Assembly: GCA_928212115.1 (NCBI GenBank)
Contig: CAKMRJ010005745.1
Coordinates: 95,260,235 to 95,324,234, forward strand
Source of the DNA: Lactuca virosa
Lineage: Eukaryota > Streptophyta > Magnoliopsida > Asterales > Asteraceae
Length of the DNA: 64,000 bases
Reading direction: 5' to 3'
Shown here piece after piece: positions 33,653-44,640 of the stretch (the stretch's first letter is position 1; every line of letters starts with the position of its first letter). The translations under genes were made by a program, and so were the position numbers. A model generated the notes under the pieces. The model did not search any database. It was not told the origin of the DNA and worked only from the letters and a program-made list of their open reading frames with translations.

Positions 33653-34243
33653 TGATGGGTTTTGAGCATTCTAACACTCCTAAGTGTGCATGAAACCCTA
33701 AATACCTTGGATCTATGTTTTCTCTATTATACATGCAAATATGATTATCCAAGGTATTATCCTAACTAGCATACCAAAACATTGATACTAGGATAATAAA
33801 ATAGATAGAATACATACCTTCTTGTTGTTGCTTGACTCCATGAAGCTTGAGAGCCTAGTGCCCCAAGTGTGACACCTCAAATGGTTCACACAACATCATG
33901 AACTCTTGGAATAACCACGAGAAGAAGACATACATGTTCAAATCGGCTAGCCCTCAAAATATGTATCACTAGTGCCAATTTCTTGAACTAAAGGGGTTCT
34001 TATATAGTGTGGCTATTAGGGTTACACCATGTAACTCATGACTTTACCCATTACTTATGCTCCATGGGTTTTAACCTCTATGGAGTATCCATGGATCACC
34101 ATATGGGTTAAACCCAACATAAAGGAATCTTGGATCATAAGCCCACATATATAAGAATGAATGATTTACACAATCAATCCCCATATATTTAATTAGTCTC
34201 TTTTTGATCACTAAATTAAGTCCAAATTAATTCTTGATCAATA
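33653..34243 (-). repeat. 5' LTR of copia C, truncated
   Basis: Matches 26763 onward for 591 bp, then changes abruptly to Tat-type coding sequence after TTGATCAATA. The missing part is the far end of the LTR. Confidence 0.88.
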
Positions 34244-35291
34244 GAAATAAGAGAGCAGGATGTGAAGGAAGCGCCCCTAAACCTCGAAGATCCTAAGGCT
34301 AAAGTCCTCATAGGATCCTTAATACCAGAACATATGGAGTAAGAACTAATAAAGTTCCTAAAAGATAGAAGCAAATCATTTGCCTGGAAGCATGGGGATA
34401 TGATAGGTATAGATAATAATATTATAACTCATAAGCTTAACATTGATCCTTCTTTCAGGCCAATACACCAAAAAAAGGTGAAAGTTTGCACCCGAAAGAA
34501 ATCAGATCATCCAAGAAGAAGTAGAAAAGATTCTTAAAACATGGATGATCAAGGAGGCTAAGTTCCTAAGGTGGCTAGCTAATGTGGTTGTCGTACATGA
34601 GAAGAATGGAAAATGGAGAGTATGTGTGGACTATACGGATCTAAACAAGGCTTGCCCTAAGGACCATTTCCCCCTTCCACACATAGATTCCATGATAGAT
34701 GCTATGGTTGTCCATGAACTGCTAAAGTTCATGGATGCATCAGTAGGGTTCTAAAAAATTCAAATGGAACCATCTGACCAGGAAGATACCGCGTTCATAA
34801 CCCCAACAGGTATATATTGCTATACTCTTATGCCTTTTGGTCTTAAAAATGTAGGTGCTACGTACCAAAGGCTAGTTAACTGGATGTCCAAAGATAAACT
34901 AGGGGACACCATGGAAGTATACATCGATGACATGGTTGTAAAGTCAAAGAAAGCTGAAGATCACCTCAAGGATCCTCAAGACGCCTTTAACATACTAGAC
35001 GAATACAACATGAAGCTGAATCCTTCCAAATGCCATTTTGGAATGAGATCAGACAAGTTCCTTGGATACATGGTGACTAAAAGAGGAATAGAAGCAAGTC
35101 CAGAGCAAATAAAGGCCATCATTGATTTAATATCTCCATCCTCAACAAAGGATATTCAAAGACTAACAGGAAGAGTAGTAGCATTAGACATGTTCATTTC
35201 AAGATCCTCAGAAAGGTGCAAACCTTTCTATGATATCCTGAAGAAGAACAAGAGATTCGAGTGGACTAAAGCGCACAAAGACGCTTTTTAG
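34244..35291 (+). pseudogene. Tat-type gypsy reverse transcriptase, truncated start
   Basis: Open pieces 34545-34754 and 34764-35291 plus the upstream sequence. Motifs in order: GDMIGIDNNIITHKL, KWRVCVDYTDLNKACPKD, a stop where FQQI is expected (34754), TLMPFGLKNVGATYQR, the active site VYIDDMVVKSK, then FLGYMVTKRGIEASP. The wording fits the Tat lineage, which has long pol and dual RNase H. The protease part is absent, lost at the 34243 junction. Apart from stops the RT core is well conserved. Confidence 0.88.
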
Positions 35292-36140
35292 GAACATAAA
35301 ATTTATTTAAGTTCTGCACCCTTGATAATGAAACCACTAGATGGGAACCACTCCTCCTATACCTTTCAGTATCCTCTAACCCTGTAAGTTTTTTTGGTCA
35401 AGGATCTTAACGAAGACCAACATCCCATCTACTATGTAAGTAAAAGTCTCTTGGATCCCGAGACCAGGTATTCCTATCTTGAAAAACTAATACTTGCGTT
35501 AGTGACGGCTTGCACAATATTAAGACACTGTTTTGAAACACATACTATAAATGTAAGAACTAAGTATCCCATTAAGAATGTTATGCGAAAACCGGAGATG
35601 TCTGGTAGGATGGAAAAGTGGTCCGTGAAGCTGAGCACATATGACATCAAATATGTACCAAGATCAACAATAAAATCATAAGCACTAGCAGAATTCGTGG
35701 CTCATTTCAGTGATCATCTACAACCTGAAGCAAGGAACTCCAAAAAGAAGAAAGCATGGGAAGATGGACACTCTTCACTGATGGATCTTCAAAATTTAGA
35801 GGAACAATCCTAGGGATGATACTAAAATCGCCACAAGAGGACATCATACACAGACAGTCAGCTGTGAATTTGATGCAACCAAAAACGAAGTTGAATACAA
35901 AACATTGATCATGGGATTACAGTTGCCCAAGGATCTTCAAATCAAGTATCTTCAGGTATTCGTTGATTCCTTATTATTAACTAATCAGTTTATTGGGTCC
36001 TGTGCAGTAAAAGGTGAAAGACTAGCACTATACCTCCAAATCCTCAAAACACATTGGCCTCCAAACTCGAAGCTTTCAGCCTAAGCCAAGTTCCCAGACA
36101 AGAAAACACTGAGGCAGACGCACTAGCCAACCTAGGATCT
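35292..36140 (+). pseudogene. Tat-type dual RNase H, broken
   Basis: The first RNase H (35292-35690) reads PIYYVSKSLLDPETRYSYLE and KLSTYDIKYVPRS and lacks a clear catalytic set. A second, archaeal-type RNase H follows at about 35755-36080: LFTDGSSKFRG (Asp), KNEVEYKTLIMGL (Glu), and VFVDSLLLTNQF (Asp). Two RNase H domains in tandem are a hallmark of the Tat lineage; there the first is usually a degenerate linker. Frames change at several places, and a stop ends the first part (35680). Confidence 0.8.
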
Positions 36141-36597
36141 TCCCTAAGGATCCCGCCAGGAGTCAGGATCCCTATAACCTATATATTGATCCCAACAATA
36201 GAAGATCCCTCCAAAAAATGAAATGATCCCAATGACCATGATCAAACAACCAATGTAGGAATAGTCGAAGATCCTGACCCTCAACCGCTTCCTCAGGATC
36301 CTACTCGTTAGGATCCTAACATTCACGATCCTCCTCAATACTCAAAATCATGGATCCAACTCATTGTGGAATACCTCCAAAATGGCATGATCCCAAGAGA
36401 TGAGAAAAGTGACAGACCATTCAAGATGAGGGTCTCACGATTTGTAATGATCCAAGGAAAACTATATAGGAAATCCATGGCAGGACAATACCTTAAATGC
36501 TTAGAGGATCACGAGGCTACAGAAGTTCTAAAAGATATACATGAAGGAGATTATGGCAACCACACTGGGGTAGATACTTATGCTCCAAGGTGATAAG
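36141..36597 (+). pseudogene. Tat-type integrase zinc-binding part, cut by copia B
   Basis: The open piece 36366-36593 holds FKMRVSRFVMIQGKLYRKS and the His pair of the HHCC fold (IHEGDYGNH). A one-base shift then gives the expected continuation (GRYLCSKVI) up to 36597, where the copia B LTR starts. The Cys pair and the start of the catalytic core are missing on the far side (53061), so about 70 codons are lost. Confidence 0.8.
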
Positions 36598-37391
36598 TGA
36601 TGGGTTTTGAGCACTAAAACAATCCTATGATGCATATACAACCCTAAATGCTTTGGATCTAAGTTTTCTCAAGTTATACATGCACTTTCATTTTATCCAA
36701 ATCATAAACCCTAGCTAGCATACAATTGGAGATTTACAACATAAAAACTAGTTAGATAAATACCTCTTTCTTGTAGCTTATAGTTCTTGGACTTTCAAAA
36801 GCTTAGTACCTCAAATGTGATACCTCTAATAAGTCGCAAACACCAAAAGTAAAAAGGAGGCTTATGAGAGAGAGGTTAGAAAGCACGAAAATCGGCTAGG
36901 GTTTCACCTTGAAAATGATTGGCCGATTTTGGGAAGGCTAGAGGTTCAATTTATAGTGTGGAATCCTTAGGGTTTCTTACATAAAACCCTAATTTACTTA
37001 AGCCTTTAAGTATTCCAATAATCCATATGATAGGCCCTTTGGACTAAATCTTCATGGACTCTTACATAGATTTAGTCCATCCCTAATCAACATGGATCAT
37101 TAGCCCAAACTATAAGTATTACTGATTTACCTAATCAGTCCCGATAAATTTAATCAGTCCCTTTTGATCACTAAATTAATTTCAAATTAATTCTTGATCA
37201 ATACCAATTAAATAATATGATTTCTCAATTAATATATTATTCATATAATATATTAATAAATCACAAATAACCTCTTTCTCAAAAATCCATCCTATCAAAT
37301 TGCTGCAGTGAAGGCAACCCAAAAGGACCATGCTACTATCGGGTCAAGTACATACCAATTATAGTTATGGGCTTAGACACCTAATCCAACA
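36598..37391 (-). repeat. 3' LTR of copia B
   Basis: 794 bp on the plus strand from TGATGGGTTTTGAGC to CTAATCCAACA. The purine tract AAGTCGGAGAC (minus strand) borders it at about 37392-37402. Confidence 0.92.
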
Positions 37392-38430
37392 GTCTCCGAC
37401 TTGGAGAAGTCTAATAACTATAACTGCCAATGTAACTTCAAAATCTGATTAGCAATCGTAGCTCTAAAAAGTCGCTTTCCAACTCTGATCTAGTCAATGA
37501 CTCGTCCTTTAGATAAGGGATCATATAATCTTCTGTTATTTTCAAGATATCGTGTGGACAAAGACATGGAATAAATTCATACTCATTGTCTAACAGTTTG
37601 TTTCCCGATTTCTGATTTGTTTGACATAGAAATTAATTGAACACATCAATTGAGTCCTGACCGAGCCCGACACATAAGTCAAAACAAAATCATCGAGGGG
37701 CCCATGATATCGCTTTTAATCCTCTTAGTATAAAAGGAACAGATAAACTTCGACTTATATGTTTGTACTAATTACTTGTTAAATTATACACAACAACACG
37801 TTTTATAACATCACGTTACTGATGCGTTTTCGTACTATCAATGCACAACCAACTCGTAATCAACAACTCATATATCTTGGTTTGAAGACTGTACGATATT
37901 ATCGTCTCACAATCACTCGTGATAAATTCCATGAAGTGATTCATGTGAGCGTGGGTTTAATCCAATACTCAAATATTATTTCAGGAGCACTCATGAACGT
38001 TGGATTAAACTTTTGCTATGTCTAAACACTTTAGACAATCTACAAGCGAATTCATGATAGTATAACTTCATTACCTACTTCCAAAGTATGATTGACTGTG
38101 GATAGTTCGAATAATCATATTATTCTGGAAGTCAAAACATGCAAAAACTAAACATAAAATAACCAATTGACAAAAGACAGTAAACTTTACTTATAAATAA
38201 AATCCATTTTTATTTAATCATCAAATGTCAATTACATTTATTTATTACAAGTTTCTAACTGCCTATCTAATCTCTAAAACTAATATCGCCCCTTAGGCCA
38301 ATGCTCTTAGCATGCTGCAAATGCTTAACCCTACTCAGTCCCTTCGTAAGGGGATCTGATGGGTTATCCTCTGACGATACCCTCTTTACTACGAGGAGTC
38401 CCTCTTCTACTTGATGTATTATGAAGTGAT
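37392..38430 (-). other. 3' non-coding internal region of copia B
   Basis: Purine tract and about 800 bp of untranslated sequence shared almost exactly with 52255-53060, then the last codons of pol. The short open frame 37822-38025 is mirrored by 52683-52886 because of this duplication and is not a gene. Confidence 0.7.
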
Positions 38431-40171
38431 ATTTTCAGTCGATGTGCCTAGATCTGCCATGATCTCTCGGTTCCTTGGTTAAGGCGACCACACCCTCGTT
38501 GTCACAGAAAATCTCCATAGGCTCCTTTACAGTTGGTACAACTCCAAGGTCTCCGATGAAGTTCTTTAGCCATATTTCCTCCTTCGATGCTTCACTTGCT
38601 GCTATGTACTCTGATTCACACGATGAATCAGAGTACATGTTACTGCTCCTCCATTCACGGTAAATACCCAGCCCGACTGAGAGCGGAAATTATCTTTTTC
38701 GGTCTGAAAGCTGGCATCACTATTCCCTGTCATTCTCAAGTCATCACTCCCACCAAGAGTAAGGACCCAGTCACTAGTCCTCCGCAAGTACTTAAGAATG
38801 TTCTTTACTGCTATCCAGTGAGTTCTACCAGGATTCCCTTGATATCGACTAACCATGCTCAAGGTAAAAGCCACAATAGGGCGAGTACATGTCATAACAT
38901 ACATGATCGAGCCAACGGTAGAAGCATATGGTACTCGACTCATTTTTGCTATTTCGGCATCGGTACTTGGACTCTGAGTTATAATCAGTTTGGTATTGCT
39001 CTCGATAGGCAATTCTCCTTTCTTGGAATTCTCCATGTTGACACATTTCAACACCTTGTCCAAGTAGGTACTTTGACTAAGTCCTATTAGTCTTTTACTC
39101 CTATTTCTCAATATCCTTATCCCTAGAATGTAAGCAACTTCCCCGAGGTCCTTCATAGCGAAACACTTCCCAAGCCAGGATTTAACCTCCTGCAAGGTTG
39201 GAACGTCGTTTCCTATGAGTAGTATGTCATCTACATAAAATACCAGAAAGCTAACTGTACTCCCACTAGCCTTAACATATACGCATGACTCATCCTCGCT
39301 TCTCGAAAAACCAAACTCTTTGACTTTCTCATTGAAACAAAGATTCCATCTACGAGACGCTTTCTTTAATCCATAAATGGATTTCTTATGCTTACAGACT
39401 CTATTAGGGTACTTCGCATCTACAAAACCCTCTGGTTGACACATGTAAAATCCTCAGCCAACTTCCCATTAAGGAAAGCGGTTTTGACATCCATCTGCCA
39501 TATTTCATAATCATGAAACGCAGCTATGGCTAGCATAACCCTTATAGATTTGATCTTTGCTACTGGTGACAAGGTCTCGCCATAGTCAACTCCAGGAGTT
39601 TGAGTAAAGCCCTTCACAACCAATCGCGCCTTTTATGTGTGTACTTTCCCATCCATGTCGGTCTTCTTCTTGAAGATCCACTTGCACCCGACCGTCTTAA
39701 GACCTGATACATTATCAACCAAGTTCCAAACTTGATTGTCATACATAGACTGAATCTTACTGTCCATCGCCTCTTTCCACTTCGCAGAGTCTTGGCCCAC
39801 CATGGCTTCCTTGTAGTTGTTAGGTTCATCCAAATTTACCAGTGTGCTATCAGTGTTAAACGTATCACCTTCACTTCTTATATGAAAACCATATAACACA
39901 GGTATAACACTAACTCTACTGGAACGTCTTAGAGGTAAGGACTGGTCAACTGGTTCAACAGGAGTCTCATCCTCAGGTTGAGTGCTAGTGTTAGAGGTTC
40001 CTTCATTGCTTAACTCTTGAAGCTCTTCAAGATCAATTTGCCTCCCACTATCCTCTTGGCATATGAGTTCTATTTCACGAAAGACACCCCTTCGCGCTAC
40101 GAAGACCACATTCTCACTAGGTCAATAGAAGAAATATCCAAAGGATTTCTGTGGGTAGCCGATGAAAATAC
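38431..40171 (-). pseudogene. Copia B reverse transcriptase and RNase H, broken
   Basis: Open pieces 39633-40109, 39420-39623, 38602-39444 and 38435-38638. RT motifs: KWIFKKKTDMDGKVHT, QMDVKTAFLNGKLAEDF, SIYGLKKASRRWNLCF, active site YVDDILLIGN, then AYILGIRILRNR. RNase H motifs: GNSDASFQTE, CESEYIAASEA, IFCDNEGVVAL. In the RNase H part a stretch of about 33 bp is missing and a perfect inverted repeat has appeared (38604-38638). The domain reaches 40171, where copia E begins, and continues at 47974. Intact relatives would perform reverse transcription. Confidence 0.88.
40167..40171. repeat. Target-site duplication of copia E, left copy
   Basis: AATAC before the LTR; the right copy at 47974-47978 is GATAC, one base changed. 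The sequence on both sides joins as continuous copia B integrase. Confidence 0.85.
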
Positions 40172-40954
40172 TGTTAGATTAATGTCTAAGCCCGTAACTA
40201 TATTTGGTAAGTACTTGACCCGGTTGTGCATGGTCCTTTTGGGTTGCCTTCACCAAAAGCAACTTGACAGGATGATTTATGAAAAGAGAGGTTAATATGG
40301 TTTATTAATATATTATATGAATAATATATTAAAGGAGAAATCATATAGTTTAATTAATATTAGACAATAATTAATTAAGATATAATTCTGTGGCTAAAAG
40401 GTATTAATTTAATATCAGGGACTTAAACTGTCAAATGTGTGATAGTTAAGTATTGGGCTGAGGAGCCTCTTGGATTAGGCATGGACGAAATTAGGATGTG
40501 TCCATCCATAATTTCGGCCATAAGGCCCTACTCCATAAGCTTCCTTGGATAACTTAGGGCCTAAGCTGTCCATTAGGGTTTAGGCTGAAACCCTAGCAGC
40601 ACCAGTATAAATGGAACCCTAAGGCATCCAATTTTCGGCCACTTGATACCCTAGAAAGATCATAGCCGAAATTATGCCTCTCACCTCTCTCCAATATCAT
40701 CCTCGTCCTTCCTTCGTGTTTGTAAGCCATTAGAGGAGTGACACTTGTGACTCTAAGCTCCAAGACAAGAAGATTCAAGCTATTATTCAAGAGGTAACCA
40801 TCTAGATATGTTTTCATATGTCAATTTCGAATCATCTATGCTAGATCTAGGGTTTAAAAGTCTTGGATGAATTGCATGTACAATAGAGAAGCCTAGATCT
40901 AATCTTTAGGGTTTGCATGAGCACATAGGATGTTATTTTGTGTAAAACCCATCA
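40172..40954 (+). repeat. 5' LTR of copia E
   Basis: 783 bp, TGTTAGATTAATGTC to AAAACCCATCA. By eye it differs from the 3' LTR at about one base in twenty over the first 230 bp. Confidence 0.95.
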
Positions 40955-40955
40955 G

Positions 40956-40966
40956 TGGTATCAGAG
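40956..40966 (+). other. Primer-binding site of copia E
   Basis: TGGTATCAGAG one base after the LTR end. Confidence 0.92.
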
Positions 40967-41546
40967 ACTTGATTGGCTTCTATTGTATTGATGCTTTGTG
41001 TTTTCATTCATGCTTTAAAATCGATTTTTTGGCCCCCTGACTGACAGACTCGGCGAGTACCAAAGTGGGCTCGACGAGTAGGATGAACTCGACGAGTCCA
41101 TAAGGGGACTCGGTGAGCCGGGACGTCTGACAGAGGGATTTTCGGGATTTCTTGCTGTTTTGCTAAAGGATAATTACCAAAATCAGTTTTGACTAATAAA
41201 ATCTGAATTTTATTGTTGATATATGTTTATCCTTACCAAAACAAAAGATAATCACCAATTATTTGAATGATTAATTCCTTATATGATAATATTTGATTAT
41301 TTTAAATTATTTGATGAATTATCTAGTAAATAAAATTGATTAGGTCAAATTTAGATAATCATTAAATTAAATGTTTAATTTTAAATTATTTGCTATTTGA
41401 TCCTATGTGTTTTGAAAAGTTCAAAACTTGCCCTAAAGTTTTGGAATTTAAATTTTTGATTAAAAGTTTAATTTGAACTATTTAAATTTCAAACCCTAGA
41501 ATTTTACAAGTTTAAAATTCAACCTTATACTTTATAATATTACAAG

Positions 41547-41549
<3 letters not shown>

Positions 41550-41598
<49 letters not shown>

Positions 41599-41617
41599 AT
41601 ATATATATATATATATA
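41550..41617. repeat. (AT)n microsatellite
   Basis: Nearly pure AT dinucleotides with one CT interruption. The related leaders of copia B and C have only a few AT units here. Confidence 0.97.
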
Positions 41618-41726
41618 AACTTAAATGCTAGTCTTACCGTTAGTAGGCCTCATTCACGAAGCCGATCTATAAGGGGGGTAGAAGGTTATGGCCTATAAAA
41701 TGGCCGTTAAATGGGTGTCCACTCTC

Positions 41727-41768
41727 ACCCACCGCTTCCTTGATTGGTGGAGGGTCGTTAGCCGAACG
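41727..41768 (+). other. Conserved two-hairpin element in copia leader
   Basis: ACCCACC pairs with GGTGGAGGGT (one bulged A), followed at once by the small hairpin CGTT-AGCCG-AACG. The same block is kept in copia C (about 32608-32655) and copia B (about 50707-50756), with changes that mostly keep pairing. Candidate packaging or translation signal; function inferred. Confidence 0.6.
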
Positions 41769-42401
41769 GGTAGGATAGGGCAACCCTTTCCTCATTAAAA
41801 GTATAATGAAATTATAAAAGTAACTAAATGTTTTATAAAATTACCAATCTTAGTTACTTTAGGCAAAAGTGAATTGATGCAATTCCATGAAATTATACTT
41901 TGTACCCTTGCTAAGAAGTTAGTGGAGCGTGTGTGGTTAACCGGCACACTAATTGGGTTCTAAGCAAATGTGGCAAAGGGTGACTCATTGTTTGTCATAG
42001 TTCGATGGAGCGTGTGTGGTTAACCGGCACATCCAATAGGTAACTGTAACAATGAGGGCACCATGTACATTTGCATGGTTATTCACACCCGCTTTGTGAT
42101 CCTCGGCATCCCGGTCACAAACTTGAGGGGCATATCGAGATTTAAGCATGCCATTGAAAAGTTCAATGAATCTCAAAATATCTAGGAGTTTTCAATACAT
42201 TTAAAACTTAGCTTTAATTTGTTTTTCATGGTGGAAATTAGTGAATTGTCATTCACTTACCTTCAAATTATTTACTTGTTAGATTACGGCATCCCTCTTC
42301 TAATTTGTAAATAATGTTGTTGGATCCTAGCCCTAATTTCTCATTTGGGTGTTTAATTGGAGATTCATTTCTAATCAAACTTTGTTCTTTTTCCTTTTCA
42401 G

Positions 42402-43310
42402 ATGTTGAATGTCAACAACAACGCTTCTGGTTCAACTTCCTTTGGCTCGTTTTCACTCATGAACTTGTGTGGGAGAGTGATCTTTGACGGGTCCAATCAA
42501 TGATTGGATCCGCAACATTCGAATGGTCACTCGTTACGAGGACAAAGAGTATGTCCTCGATGATAAGCTAAAGGAAATCAACATCAACACTGCCTCTGCT
42601 GAAGAGATCGCGGCCTTTGAGGCCCATTAGCGTGATGCCACGAAGGTCCATTGCATCATCCTAGCGACTATGACTGCAGAACTCCAGAAGTCCTATGAGG
42701 ACATGTAACCCTATGAAATGCATCAGGATCTGCTGGACCGGTACCACCAAAGCGCTAGGCAAGAAACGTACGAGATCATCACTTCGATGATCACTACCAA
42801 AATAGGTAATGGAGAGTCCCTTACTGCTCATCTGCAAAAGATGCAGAGATATGTCGATCGCCTGCTAAAGCTAAATGTTAACTTTGATGAAGAGCTGGCA
42901 ATTGACATCATCCTTCATTCCTTGCCTCCCTGCTATAGCCAGTTCCGCATGACCTACCACATGGACAAGGAGGAGGTCACCTTGAGCAAGCTTCAAGGAT
43001 TGTTGAGGACTGCTGAGAGCAACCTTAAAGATAAATTTGTTGCATCATCTCCAACTCCTACTGCTGCCCCAGTCCTAGAAATTGGGCAAGGGAAGTGGTA
43101 AGAAGAGGAAGGCTCCCTCAAAGAGCCACCATAAGGAAAGTCCTATAATGGCTCCTCTTCTAATGGAACCAAGGTTGGTCCTGCTAAACCCAACTCTAAC
43201 CCTAAAGAGGCAGAGTGCCACTACTGACATGAAATAGGGCATTGGAAACGAAGTTGCCCGAAATATCTGCAAGATATCAAGGATGGAAAGATCAAGCCGT
43301 CCTACGCAGG
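42402..43310 (+). pseudogene. Copia E gag, broken
   Basis: Starts at ATG 42402 (MLNVNNNASG). A two-base loss near 42498 shifts the frame, and stops follow at about 42628 and 42706. The open piece 42718-43101 holds the copia gag middle (MHQDLLDRYHQSAR, LTAHLQKMQRYVDRLL, ITSMITTKIG). The zinc knuckle lies at 43208-43260 with its second Cys codon changed to a stop, followed by GHWKRSCPKYL. Gag packs RNA in virus-like particles in intact relatives. Confidence 0.85.
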
Positions 43311-44640
43311 TATTTACACTATTAAATATAATGATTCATCACATGTTATTTCTTGGGTTCTTGATACAGGATGTGGTTTTCACCTTTGTTCTGAGTTGCA
43401 GGGCCTAAGAAGAAATAGGGATGTGGAGCATGGGAAGATAAATTTGATCATGGGGAATAGGAGATCGTCGCCTGTCACCAAGATCAGAGTTTTCTCTTTA
43501 GTGCTCAGTAGTGGATTAGGATTAGATTTAAATAATTGTTGCTATTCTCCAGATATGGCAAGAAACATCATTTCATTTCATGGTTTGTATAGACAGGGTT
43601 TTAGATATTCATTTGATAATGAAAAGGGTTCTATTAATGCTTATCTTAATGGTGTTTTCTATTTTGAAGCATTGCCTTGTAATGGAATATATGAAACTGT
43701 GATGATTGTAGACAATTTAGGAAATGATGTGTTGTGTATTGATTCTTCCAATGATTTGGATAAAGCATGCTTGTGGCATTGTCCTCTTGGACATGTCAAC
43801 AAGAAACGCATAGCCCAACTCCAAAAGGATGGAGTGTTGGAGTCATTCGACCTTAGGGACGATGACGTGTGCAAGTCTTGTTTACTTGGAAAGATGACCA
43901 AGTCACCCTTCGCTGGCACTTGTGCGAGGGGTGAGGGTTTATTGGACCTCATACATACAAATGTATGTGGACCCTTTAGATCCACCACAAGGGATGCGAT
44001 CCGCTTCTATGTGACTTTTACCGATGATTACAGCAGATACGGGTATATCTACTTAATCAAACACAAGTCAGAAACCTTTGAAAAGTTCAAAGAGTTTAAT
44101 CAAGAAGTGGAGAATCAGTTGGGCAGGAAAATCAAGATGCTTCGATCCGATCGAGGTGGAGAGTACCTAAGTCTTGAATTCCATGACTACCTCAAGGAAT
44201 GCATAATTATATTTCGCAATTAACGCCACCTAGGACGCCACAACTGAATGGTGTGGCTGAGAGGCGTAATCGAACCTTGCTAGACATGGTTCGTTCCATG
44301 ATGAGTTGTGCTTCACTACCTATCTCATTATGGGGGTATGCCTCAGAGACTGTCGCCCATATCCTTAACTTAGTCCCTACGAAGAAGGTTGCCAAAACAC
44401 GTCACGAGATGTGGATATGGAAAGCTCCCTCGTTCTCACACATCAAGGTTTGGGGTTGTGAGGCTTTCGTAAGACGAGAGACTCACGACAAGCTCGAACC
44501 TCGTAGTGAGCGATGTATTTTCATCGGCTACCCGTAGAAGTCCTTTGGATATCTCTTCTATAGACCAAGTGACAATGTTGTCTTCGTTGCGAGGAGAGGG
44601 GTTTTCCGAGAGCGATAACTCATAAGCCAAGGGGACAGTG
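43311..44640 (+). pseudogene. Copia E protease and integrase, broken
   Basis: Protease active site in WVLDTGCGFHLCS (about 43350). Pre-integrase HHCC part with LWHCPLGHVNKKRI and CKSCLLGKM. Integrase core: first catalytic position reads HTNVCGPF (Asp to Asn), second YVTFTDDYSRYGY, Glu in VAERRNRTLLDM. A frame change at about 44215 and a stop at 44535 break it. Open pieces are 43396-44223 and 44199-44537. The domain would insert the DNA copy; the Asp-to-Asn change alone should disable it. Confidence 0.9.

Larger units (their letters stand above)
26763..34243 (-). mobile_element. Decayed minus-strand copia element (copia C)
   Basis: LTR 26763-27535 and truncated LTR 33653-34243 share ends (TGATGGGTTTTGAGC) and sequence. 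A primer site lies beside the right LTR, so the element reads on the minus strand. The left end is a clean junction inside a gypsy gag codon (flank CATAC). The right LTR stops after 591 of about 773 bp, joined to Tat-type pol. Coding remains are very weak. Non-coding ends resemble those of copia B and copia E, so it is the same broad family but older or non-autonomous. Confidence 0.85.
40967..42401 (+). other. Copia E 5' leader, non-coding, structured
   Basis: About 1.4 kb without a gene. It contains ACTCGNCGAGT palindromes (41048-41058, 41087-41097), an AT/TA array (41550-41617), a two-hairpin element (41727-41768), two GTGTGTGGTTAACCGGCACA words (near 41928 and 42011), and a TTTTCCTTTTCAG splice-acceptor-like word directly before the gag ATG at 42402. 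Confidence 0.65.

Noticed and set aside
37822..38025. 67-codon frame repeated almost exactly at 52683-52886, suggesting a conserved small gene
   Set aside because: The match is explained by the duplicated 3' internal region of copia B; it is antisense to the element and has no coding signature.
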